Source: Desmodesmus armatus (taxonomy: Eukaryota > Chlorophyta > Chlorophyceae > Sphaeropleales > Scenedesmaceae). Taken from it: 64,000 bases of DNA. Numbering within the stretch: position 1 is the first letter of the stretch; each line of letters starts with the position of its first letter. This document shows, in pieces, positions 23,401-35,100 of this stretch. The position numbers and the translations under genes were made by a program. The stretch is taken from assembly GCA_007449985.2 (NCBI GenBank), contig VIIQ02000121.1:1-64000 (forward strand), read 5' to 3'. The notes below the pieces were generated by a model. That model was not told where the DNA came from. It was given only the letters and a program-made list of their open reading frames with translations, and made no database searches.

Positions 23401-25102
23401 TTCTTGTCGCAACCCTGCAGATGCGAGAAGCAGTGCCGTTGGCGCCATTCAGTCCTTCCAGTGTATTATATCTCTGTGTTCGCAATCTGGAAGCACACTG
23501 AGTGTGCGTAACAAGCTTTTGATGGTGGGGTTTGTCCGAACGGCCCCCTTCCGTGCTGGTTGTGTCCATCCGTGGCTGGGTTCAGTTGCAACGTAGTTGC
23601 TTGAGAAACCCGTGTAACACCTTCATTCTTCAAAAAGGCACTTACACCTTCATTCTTCTTCTGCAAGGCACTTAGGCCAAGGTCGATTTGCTGCAAGCAG
23701 CAAATCGACCTTGGTGCAAGACAAGCAAGACACCACCAGGCGACCAGTGACCTAGGACACTAGAAAGCCTGTGCCAGTTACGGCCACAACGCAGGCATAC
23801 AAAGGGCATAAAAGCAGCAGCGCTGAAACGGGCTGCTGACGACCACCCCAAACATGCTGCTGTGTGGTTTCAAAACCAAACTACTGTAGTGGTATTCCCA
23901 AGGACCTGTGGTCAGCAAGTCGCTCGAGTGCCCCAAGCAAGCACTAGGCGTAGCTGGGTGAGCAGAGCTGTGCAACCCACAACAGTAGCTGTTCGCCAGG
24001 TCACCACTTCAGCTGCTGTGCAACCACATATTGAAAACCGCCCCAGAAAACCATCCATGTGGCATCCATATGTCCGTGTTGTGGGATAGGGCGGGTGATC
24101 CTGTGAGCTGTGTGGCAGACAGCTCGATCCAAGCCACAGCACTCTCATGCACTACTGCTGCTGCTGCTCCCTGACTGTCCACGCAGCTAGGCTGCTCCTT
24201 CTCGCCACCTGACGTGGGAACCTTCAAAGATACCTTGCCACGGCATCACACCACACCAGATAGCCGCTGCATGTAGACGCTGCTGCCACGGGGCGTTATC
24301 CGCGACAGGTCCCCCGAGCAGGCTGCCTTTGCCGCATGGACGGACTCTCCGGCTTGGGGAAGGGCCACATCGAATATGACTTGCTCTAATTAGCCATCGG
24401 CTAGCTCCAGAGGCCTTATCCTTACCAACAACAAAAAAAATGCCGCCTTGCCTGCAGGTTGAGGTGTTGTGGGTGGTGAGTCAGCGCCAGGCCAAGTGGG
24501 AAGCTGCACTGCCCCAGGAGACAGCTGACCTGCTGGCTGCAGGCCGTCAGGGCAGCAGGGGACCACTGGACAGACTGAAGGACACGGCAGAGGGCTTCAT
24601 CAACGAGCAGCTGGGCACAGGTGATGTCAGTGGTTGTGCTGTGCTGCCAGCACTCCAGGGCAGCAGCGGGGTGCAGCAACCTCTTCTGTATTCCATTGAT
24701 GTACTACTAGTAAGGGACTGTATGGAAAGACTTATGAAGCAGCAGCAGTATTGGGGCCGCCTGCCAGGCCTGAGCAGCTTTGGACAGCAGGTGGCAGTAC
24801 CGTTCAGACTGATTCCCGCAGCCTACAGATGCTGAGTTTAGGCACACTACAATTGTCAACAGCTGCAATGTGGTACTTGCTCACCTATGCCACACCCCTG
24901 CTGCTGCTGCTGTGCAGATATTGGCGGTGCTGACACCCTGGGGCTAGCAAACTTCCCCTTCATCGATACTGGTGTGTCAAACTACTCCCCAGAGCTGACA
25001 AAGCTGTTGAGCCAGCAGGCCAACTGGCAGGTGCTGCAGCTGCAGCAGCAGCTGCAACAGCTACTGCAGGGTACGAATGTGACTGTCAAGGCAGCGAGGT
25101 AG
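14432..25102 (+). CDS. Secreted phospholipase A2/patatin-like lipase, 13 exons
   Basis: Exons: 14432-14707, 14907-14990, 15379-15514, 15981-16051, 16252-16451, 16800-16875, 17102-17179, 17419-17843, 18144-18313, 18804-18919, 19275-19409, 24458-24620, 24918-25102 (TAG). Phases agree at every join, giving about 704 residues. The start gives a signal peptide (KTVQLWLCLLLAICTLGRASA), so the product enters the secretory pathway. Catalytic marks of the cPLA2/patatin fold are FAIALSGGGMRAA (oxyanion hole), SSNSGGSW (nucleophile Ser) and FADGGSADNLAVTPLL (catalytic Asp in DGG). The middle (exon 8) is Thr/Ser/Asn-rich, with N-glycosylation-type sites. The end is Gln-rich (exon 13). Intron 11 is 5 kb and full of retroelement pieces. 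Hydrolysis of a phospholipid or lysophospholipid is likely; the true substrate is unknown. Confidence 0.82.
18371..18490 (-). mobile_element. SINE-like dispersed repeat, copy in intron 9
   Basis: Read on the minus strand, this carries GGTTCGCCTGATTGCGCTGTG, then GTGGCCAGCCGGTGGGA, then an A-rich run with AAAACAAAAAA. Two relatives lie on the plus strand in intron 11. The GGTTCGCC block resembles a Pol III B box. The SINE assignment is an inference. Confidence 0.45.
19477..19560 (+). mobile_element. SINE-like dispersed repeat, copy 2
   Basis: Matches the complement of 18371-18455: GGGTTCGCCTGATTGCGCTG, GTGTGTGGCCAGCAGGTG and the A-rich GGTAAAGCAAACAAAAAA. Inverted with respect to the intron 9 copy, so the pre-mRNA could fold back around exons 10-11. 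Confidence 0.5.
19872..19985 (+). mobile_element. SINE-like dispersed repeat, copy 3
   Basis: Shares GTGTGAGGCT, CCTCGGG, CCCGGCAG and GTGGCCAGCCGGTGGG with the other two copies but has lost the GGTTCGCCTGATT part. It has a different 3' end. Confidence 0.45.
20040..20127 (-). mobile_element. tRNA-derived SINE head (Pol III A and B boxes)
   Basis: On the minus strand, starting near 20127, GTCCTAGTAGCTTAATGGT contains an A-box match (TAGCTTAATGG). About 35 bases on, GGGTTCGCATCC matches the B box. The spacing is that of a tRNA. No clean cloverleaf acceptor stem is seen, and the sequence continues into non-tRNA DNA, so a tRNA-derived SINE inside intron 11 is more likely than a functional tRNA gene. 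Confidence 0.5.
20257..20536 (+). mobile_element. Retroelement 3' end, copy A
   Basis: About 280 bp nearly identical to 23351-23630. It ends with GAGAAACCCGTGTAACACC (TGTAA at 20516) and a short CATTCATTC tail. The matching copy at 23351 directly follows a LINE-type ORF, so this is read as a 5'-truncated insertion of the same element. Confidence 0.7.
20725..20810 (+). mobile_element. Second-family retroelement 3' end, copy 1
   Basis: Contains GGTTGCCAATGGTCGGCAGC followed by GGCCCCATGTAACACAAC and an (ACT)n run. Relatives at 20960-21046 and 22396-22490 end in TGTAACAAATC plus an (AC)n run. Conserved body, TGTAA and variable microsatellite tail indicate reverse-transcribed polyadenylated RNA. 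Confidence 0.55.
20833..20961 (+). mobile_element. Retroelement 3' end, copy B
   Basis: Repeats the last 128 bp of copy A (GTGTGCGTGACAAGC through CACCTTCATTCAT), TGTAA at 20944. It is flanked on both sides by the second family, so insertions are nested or tandem. Confidence 0.7.
20962..21119 (+). mobile_element. Second-family copy 2 joined to retroelement 3' end copy C
   Basis: 20962-21046 is a second-family copy ending TGTAACAAATC plus (AC)n. From about 21052, a truncated 65-bp copy C of the first family follows, with TGTAA at 21103. The (AC)n is thus the insertion junction. Confidence 0.6.
22396..22626 (+). mobile_element. Second-family copy 3 joined to retroelement 3' end copy D
   Basis: A second-family copy with TGTAA at 22460 and (AC)n, then a first-family copy D with TGTAA at 22610 and a CATTC tail. 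Both halves share a GGGTGCTTCGG motif with the LINE fragment that follows. Confidence 0.6.
22627..23640 (+). mobile_element. 5'-truncated non-LTR retrotransposon (LINE) with zinc-finger C-terminus
   Basis: The open frame ends at 23236. Its last 200 residues contain CVACGAAEPGVQHHCWECPVA, the C-x2-C-x8-H-x4-C knuckle (zf-RVT type) found after the reverse transcriptase of plant and algal LINEs. The reverse transcriptase itself is missing. After the stop comes a 3' untranslated region identical to the dispersed copies A-E, with TGTAA at 23613 and a CTTCATTCTTC tail. This explains those copies as truncated relatives. The element lies in intron 11 of the phospholipase-like gene, same strand. Confidence 0.7.
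23677..23714. repeat. Perfect 18-bp inverted repeat (hairpin)
   Basis: CCAAGGTCGATTTGCTGC at 23677-23694 is followed after two bases by its exact complement at 23697-23714. It sits about 50 bases past the LINE tail, in intron 11. Confidence 0.85.
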
Positions 25103-25209
25103 TGTGGCCACCCTCATGGGGGTGTTGAGTGTCGCTGTGCAGATGTGACGGCTGTGGCAAAACTGCACTATGATGACACGTCTGGTGAGCCCCACTGGTT
25201 GTGTTATTG

Positions 25210-25249
25210 TGTAAGTGTGTGTGCGTGGCCCGTCTTTAAAATGTTGTAA
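25210..25249 (+). terminator. TGTAA polyadenylation signals of the phospholipase-like gene
   Basis: TGTAA occurs at 25210 and again at 25245, 108 and 143 bases after the stop codon; either could be used. Confidence 0.55.
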
Positions 25250-25450
25250 TGCCGATGCCGCATGAGCTGGCGTGGCTGTGGTGGGCGGTTGGGTATCAAA
25301 TCTCCCCCTACTGCCAGTGTGTCCTGTGTGTAGCACATCAAATCCCGGCCACGAGGCACGCTCAACTGCTTGGACCACACTTGGGAAACAGCTCCTTACC
25401 CACCCAGGAAAGTCACACCCAGCTCCAACGCTCCGTCTCGTCATCTATGA

Positions 25451-25472
25451 CTAGTTGACTATAGTCAACTAG
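25451..25472. repeat. Perfect 22-bp palindrome
   Basis: CTAGTTGACTA is immediately followed by its reverse complement TAGTCAACTAG. It lies between the phospholipase-like gene and the SDR gene. Confidence 0.85.
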
Positions 25473-25932
25473 GAGCCTGACATGCTCATACATCCCAGGC
25501 CCTGACACGATGCTAGCAGGCCCAGAATCCCCGTCTTGCGGACAAGCGCTTGCAGCAGACTCGTGGCAGCTGAGTGGCAACGTCAGCAGAAGACAACAGT
25601 GATCTTGACAGGGCTGGATGTCACTATACTGTCTTCCAAGCAAAGTGCTGAGATATCGCGGCCAGCAGTGCGTCTAACCGTGAATATTGTCATACTTCTG
25701 AAGTAAACTTCATGCCACCCAAAGCTGAACGTTCGGGAACAAAACCACGGTGTCCAATGTTTCTTGAACAAAACAGTCAGCGTGGGTGATCACAACTGAT
25801 CCATGGTTGCATCAATATCAAAGCACAATCACGACGAGGTTTTGCGCTACCCAGAACGCTGCAACTGCCACTGTGCCAGGACAAATAATTCCGAAACTTT
25901 CGCAGGATATATACAGCGCATTGAGCGCCATC

Positions 25933-28578
<2,646 letters not shown>

Positions 28579-29119
28579 TGGCAGTTGATCTTTACCTCCC
28601 TGAGTTGTTTGTGGAGATGTCACACAGTGGAGTCAGCATGCTGTCCTGCAGGTTGTGTACAAGGCTGTGCTGGCATGCAGTCTGGTCAGACTGTACTTGT
28701 TGTTCAATGCAAATGGTTGGAAGGTCTGGGATTGAATGCAGAAGGTTTGAGTGGATGTGCTGCAAGGCATATGTACACTGGCTGCGCCTCGGGGCGGCTG
28801 GGTTCCATTGTTGGCGCGAGTGCTCAGCACTGCTGAGAATCATCCGAAGCACTGCATTGTGATCTCGAGTTGGAAACATTGTTCTCAAGCAAGTTGGCGG
28901 GCACACGAAGAGAGGTCCAAACAGAGATGGCGAGGCCTCAAACAGGGGGTGTTTTGGGTGCCACCCGCTGGGCGGCTGCCCACCTGCTAAGCAGGCAGGC
29001 AAGCAAGCACCAATTTGCTTGCAAGGACTGTCTCCTCACACACCTGCAGGTAGGCTGCTGCTCACAGGGCACTGTGCTGGGCAAGCAAGCAAAACCCATA
29101 CAGCACACGTCCCACCGGG
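28579..29119. other. Convergent gap between the SDR and SEC23-like genes
   Basis: Holds the 3' untranslated regions of two converging genes. No TGTAA in either direction is obvious close to the stops, and no further gene or repeat was recognised. Confidence 0.45.
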
Positions 29120-32100
29120 TCACCTAGCTGGCTGCAGCTGCAGAGACACTTCAGCCTTGATGTGCTGGATAAACTGCTCTACACCAGTCGGCGAGGGGTC
29201 AACATTCCCGCCAGCCCCTGCTGCTGCCTGCCCCTGCTGCTGTGCTGGCTGGTCAAAGTCATCTGGGTCATCAATGAGGAGGCTGTAGAACAAGTCTGAG
29301 CCGTCCTGCCCATCACGTACCACCTCGATGTGGGTTGTGACACGCCGCTCCTGCGGGACAGCAGACGACGTATGGGTAGGAATCACAAAGAACAGCAAGC
29401 CAGCCCAGCTTTTAGCGCGGGGCGATACTCCGCAACCCTTAGATAATGTGTCACATGTCCAATTGCCAGCCTGATTCTGCCCCATGCAACCCTGCCCCTC
29501 CACCCCATCTCACACCTGTCTATCTGCCTGTATCTACATCCATATCATGCAATAGAACGTCTAACGCCCGGGTGGCGTCAGTACTGCATCGATTCCGTCC
29601 TACTGTTTTTGATGCAGAGGGTGTACCCTGGACCGTGACTGGGCTGTCACAGGCGGCTACTAGTAGTTATCCGGGTGAGGCTTTCTAAATGCAGGGCTGC
29701 TGCTGCCAAGGTGCTAAACAGTTGCTGCTGCTGGGGTGCTGCTGCTGGACTTGCTGCTGCTGATGGCCTTTCACGGCCTTCCAAGGCCCTGGAACGTAGC
29801 GCTTTCAAGATTGCAACTACATGTGACACGATCGAGCACCATTATGGCACTGGACTGGTCGCTCACACTCTGGGCTCAACTGCAAGCTTGCAGCAGCAGC
29901 AGCAACAACAGCAGCAGCAGCGAGTGAACAAAGCTGCTGCGCCCTTGCTTTCATATCCTGTGCCTGCGTCGCTGATGGGCATAATCCAGCTAAAGTCCAT
30001 ATGTCTTCGGCACGCGCATCCACAGCTGACGGACTGTTAGTCACCCATTACTCAACCCCGCACTTGTCTCGCAGCCTCTACCCAAGGACCCCATGAAACG
30101 GTTCATTCTTATCTTCAATCACGTTTTCCCTGCCCTGTTGTGTACGGTGCACTTTGCACGTGCAAGGAAATTGTGTCCATGAAATTAGTGACGCAAATCA
30201 ACCAGACTATTGCGGCACACAGGCGTGCCCCAGCCGTCAACGACAAATACATACGTACATCGTGGCATTCTACCATTTGACGTTCTTGTAACCAGCAGCT
30301 GCAGCCATGTTGGCGTTTGCTACGGCAGCATCCATACCCAGCAAACGAAGGACATTATTACTTCTTTCTACCACAACATTCCTGAACGACTAGCCAAGGC
30401 CTGCTGTGGCACCTCTTGGACCTTACTTCAGACCAGTTTTGGCAGTCATGTGTGTGGGTGTGAGACCCGTGCGCTGTATTGGCATCTATTCCTAAAGGAA
30501 TCGATGTAATATATCCATACTTTTTGACATCCTACCCCCCCAACAAGTATCCTCACCCTCTTGATGTCAGTGATGGTGCGCCACAGCAAGCTGTCCTGCG
30601 CCGGCGGGAACGGCATCTCAGGCGGCGCGCTGCTCCTGTACAGCACCAGCACCAGTATGAACGCATCCAGCAGCAGCACATTCGCCCCTTGCCGTCCCTC
30701 AGCCACTGCAGCACTCAGACTCAATGCTGCCTGAGCCGCCGCAGCAGCAGCAGGATCTGCCGGTGTGAGATCGCCGCCTCCACTCACAGACCCTGCATCT
30801 GCAACCCCCTGCTCCCTACCACCCCCTGCAGGAATACTACCCCCCAGACCCCCTGCACCGGTTGTGCTGGACCCCTCCTGTGCAGACGCCTTAGCCGCAT
30901 TGACCGCTTTCTTCGCTGCTGCTGCCGCTGCCGCTGCTAGGGCCGGCCCCTGTAAGCTGTGTCGACTCAGCGGCAGGCCAGTAGCTATGAGGTGGTCTGT
31001 ATCTGCGAAGGCTGAGAGGCCTGGGTAGACTGCCTTGGCGAGTTCGTGTGGGGGCAGGGCACACCAGAGGTGGTGGAGGTATGCTGTGAGGTCGCTGTGG
31101 TACTGGGCTGCACTGGAGAGCAGGGGACTGCGCAGCAGGGCGTACATGTAGCGGGGCAGGGGCTGCAGGAGGGGACAGCCGTCGAAGGCGAGGTCGACCT
31201 GGGGAAAATTGGAGGGGTGTGAGGGGATAGGGGGAGGGGCAGAGGCATGCAACGTGAGGGTGGGGTGAGGCTTGATTGGTGGAGGGGGGGGGAGAAGCAT
31301 GTAGCGTGGGGGTGCTTTGAGTTGTTGTGGGGTGAGGTCGAGTTCTCCCAGCAGTAACGCATGGACACAAGATCACAGCCCCCTGCTTTCACTGGCAGCT
31401 TCTTGGCGATCTTGGTGATTCATGAATGATCAGGCAGCAGCTGGCAGTGCCAAGATGCTGCGCCTGCCCTCAGAACGCCCCCAACCCCGGGGGCTCTCAC
31501 CGGCAGCTTGGCCAGTTGTCCTGCTGACGCGCGCATGTAGCTGTTGCGGTGGTAGTTGGTGGTGAAGATCACCAGCCAGTCACGCAACAGCAGCCGGGCC
31601 TCACCCACACTCTGCGGCACAGCATCGCACAGCACGGTACAGCACAGCATTATGAGTAGCCCCACTTAGAGGCGCCGGCACACACCACATTGCACAACTA
31701 GCAAGTACATTTCGTAGCACAGCACGGCACAGCACGATGCTGCTTCGCAGGATTCATCATACCTACACCTCATCGCACATCCATGCAGCATGCATGCCCC
31801 GGGTGGAAAAGCCTGTGCAACCAACCCATAGCCCTGCGCTGACAACGTGAAACCCCACACAAATGCATACACACCTGTGCCCTGACAGCGCGTGTGATCT
31901 TGTGTGTGAGCACTGTGAGGACTGTGTTGGCGTCCACGCTGTTGTACACCTGATCAGGAGACACAGCCACCGGCAGCCTGCAGACACAACAGACAGGGAT
32001 AGGGGGTTGAGTGCACCACACACCACACACTACTTGTAGGACGGCCCCTAGTGAGCATGCAACAGTACGCATGCACTCCCCCTGCTGACACACACCTGCA

Positions 32101-35100
32101 CGGCTGCAAGAGGCTGCTGTGTTGCTACAATTATGATGAAAGCGCCAGGGACAGCAGGTTTGAGTCACTGGCCTTTATACTTTGTAGCACAGGCTTTGAA
32201 CGCTTATTGTGCATTCCTACATGCAACACACAAGTGCCCAGTTGATTGCCAGTGCCCCAAGTATGTGCACTGCAACTCAGTATAGTGCACATACTGTACT
32301 GCACTATGCAGGCGCCAATACTGTTGTAAGTGTACTGGATATGTAACACGCATCCAGTACACATACAACAGTGCCAGTATGTGCTTGGCTGCAATCTCGT
32401 TGCAGTGAGTTGGCAGTGTCGTGACCGCACAGCTGCATGTCTTGCACAGGGATTTACTCAGGCACTATTTGGTAGCGCTGTGGCATGAGCAGCAAGGCGA
32501 CCCACCTCATTGTGCACACACGTAACCGCCGCTGCACAACATACCGAGGGCCAACGCTAGCACCTCCCACAGCCCCAACCTGCTGCTGCTGCTGCTGCTG
32601 CTGCACGCCAGCGCTACCACTGCTGCCGCCAGCTGCCGTACTGCTGCTTGCCGTACTGCTGGCCTGCACCACTGTCGAGTATTGGAATGCTGTTTGCAGT
32701 GTGACCGCCTTGAAGTGATCATTGTGGAAGCCTGAGCCGGTGTGTTCAAAGTCAAACACGAAGGCCTGGCCTGGGTCGCAGCAGGGTATGTGGAACAGGT
32801 CCTTGTACTGACTGTCCTGATACAGCCGGCCGTAGCACCTGCTGACAGATACCTGTGACGCAGGTGTAACGCAAAGTGTGACGCAGGTGTGACGCAGGTG
32901 TGACGCAGGTGTGACACAGGTGTGGCACGAGTGTGACAGGCAACACAGACACAGCTGCTGTTACTCTCAGCAGTGCTTGGCGCTGCCAAGAAACCCAGAA
33001 GAGGGAGCCAGGGGACAGGGGATGGGCGGCACTTTGCGACCCTAGCCTGGCAGCATAATGCAGCCAGGAGCAAGAGCCTGCATGATATGGCTGATCTCTA
33101 CATGCGGGGTGATGCAGGGGCCCAACCAGATATGCTGCTGGATTCATACACACCCAAAGGGCCGAGGGTCTCACCTGGGGACATGTACGCAGGCGCAGCA
33201 TCCCACACAACGCCTTGGGGTGGACAGCCGCCTGCATGCGATAAGGCAGTCACACGCGCAGCACGTGCAGGCCCCTCAGATACATGCATGGAACTGGAAA
33301 GCAAGCAGCAACGATCAGGGCAGCTGCGCCTGCAGAACAAAACCCACTGAGAACAAGCCTGGCAGCAAAACACTCCCCTTTGTGCTGACCTCGTAAAACA
33401 CACCATTTTGGCAGTTTTTTGTCGGTGCGTGACTAGACGCACCCTCACGAAAGTGTTTCTGACTGTTATGATGATTGTATCGTCTGTCATCAAACTTAGT
33501 GTCTAACACCAGCACTCAAGCATAGGTGTGAGCAGTGGGCCGAGCCTGGGCCGAGCCTGCCCCCACCCCCCTCGTCCCCGCACCAAGCCTCAAGATTGAG
33601 CCAATACTCCCTTTGGTTCCAATACAAACCCGGCTGGTTGCGTGCAGCAAGCCAGCCAAGCCTCCCACCACTGCTCTGCGCTGCTGCCCCCACCTGTACA
33701 GGTCTTGCGGAAGCGTTGCCTCCTCTGCTGAGGGGTACAGGTACAGCGCCCCCCCCCCCCCCCCGCCCCCCACCCCCACCCGCGCCCCCCACACCGGGCC
33801 TCCAAATTGAACCAACACTCCCATTGGTTCTAAATAAGCCGACTGGTCACAATCAGTAAGCCCGCCCAGACCCCGCACTGCTGCTGCCCCACCTGTACAG
33901 GTCTTGCGGAAGTGTCGCCTCCTTTGCAGAGGGGTACAGGTACAGCGCCCCCCCCCCCCCCCCCCCGCCCCCACCCCCACCCGCGCCCCCCACACGGCCT
34001 CCAAACTGAACCAACACTCCCATTGGTTCTAAATAAGCCGACTGGTCACAATCAGTAGGCCCGCCCAGACCCCCGCACTGCTGCTGCCCCCACCTGTAAA
34101 GGTCCTGAGGGAGTGTTGCCTCCTCTGCCGACGGGTGCAGGCACAGCCCCCCGCCCCTACCCCCCCCCCCCCCCCCCCGGGGCACAGCGCCCCCTGCGCC
34201 GGGCCTCTACATTGATCTCATACTCCCTTTGCTTGTATCAAAAGTCGACTGATTACAAGCAGTGAGCCAGCCCAGGCCCCACCCCCGCACTGCTGCGGCC
34301 CTCACCGGTACAGGTCTTGCGGAAGTGTAGCCTCCTCTGCTGAGGGGTACAGGTACAGCGCCCCCCCTGTGCTGTTCACCAGGGGCTCCAGTGTCTGTAG
34401 CCCCACATAGCCACGTGCTGCCGCATACACATCCACCACGATGCCCATGCTTGCTGCTGCCACTGCTGCCTGTTCGTAGAAGGCCTTGGCTTGAGGGTCT
34501 TGCACCGGGTACTGCAGCTGCAGGTCAGCAACCTGCAACAGCGGCAACAAGCAAACCTCACACTCGCACAGCACACACACATGCTGTTTGTTACTGGTTT
34601 GCCTGCTGTACACATGCTATTGTTTACTGGTTTGCCTGCTGTACTAAGGTGATACAGCAGTAAGGCGGTCGTATGCACTCTCTGTGTCATCATATACTGC
34701 CAACTCCCGGGCGGCGGTTGCCAACACAGCTAAGCAATGTAGCAGGCGTCATCCTTCACTTTGACCAGCTGCTTGCTGCTGCTGCTGGTTACACCTACCA
34801 ATTTACTCCTGGGGTTGATGCACGGACCCTGCGCACACACCTGCCTACTACTATTGGGACGCTGCTGCCTCTTGCTGCCTACTGCTTCTGCTCCTCCTGC
34901 TGTCGTTCATGCAAACAACACATGTGCACACATGCAAACAACACATGTGCAACTCATATGTTGAACACACAAACATACCTGCCTACTGATGTCGCCGCTG
35001 CCAGGCCCCGCGACCCTGCCAACAGCCCCAGCAGGTGAACGGCCCCCATGGCCCCCTGCACCCCCCGGTGCCGTCGTGGCAACAGTCTTGCCCACCCCAA

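Noticed and set aside
25280..25420. tRNA-derived element between the phospholipase-like and SDR genes
   Set aside because: Weak A-box resemblance only and no B box, so not supported.
30479..30940. Plus-strand 153-codon ORF
   Set aside because: Antisense of the SEC23-like exon 30557-31198, which has conserved sequence.
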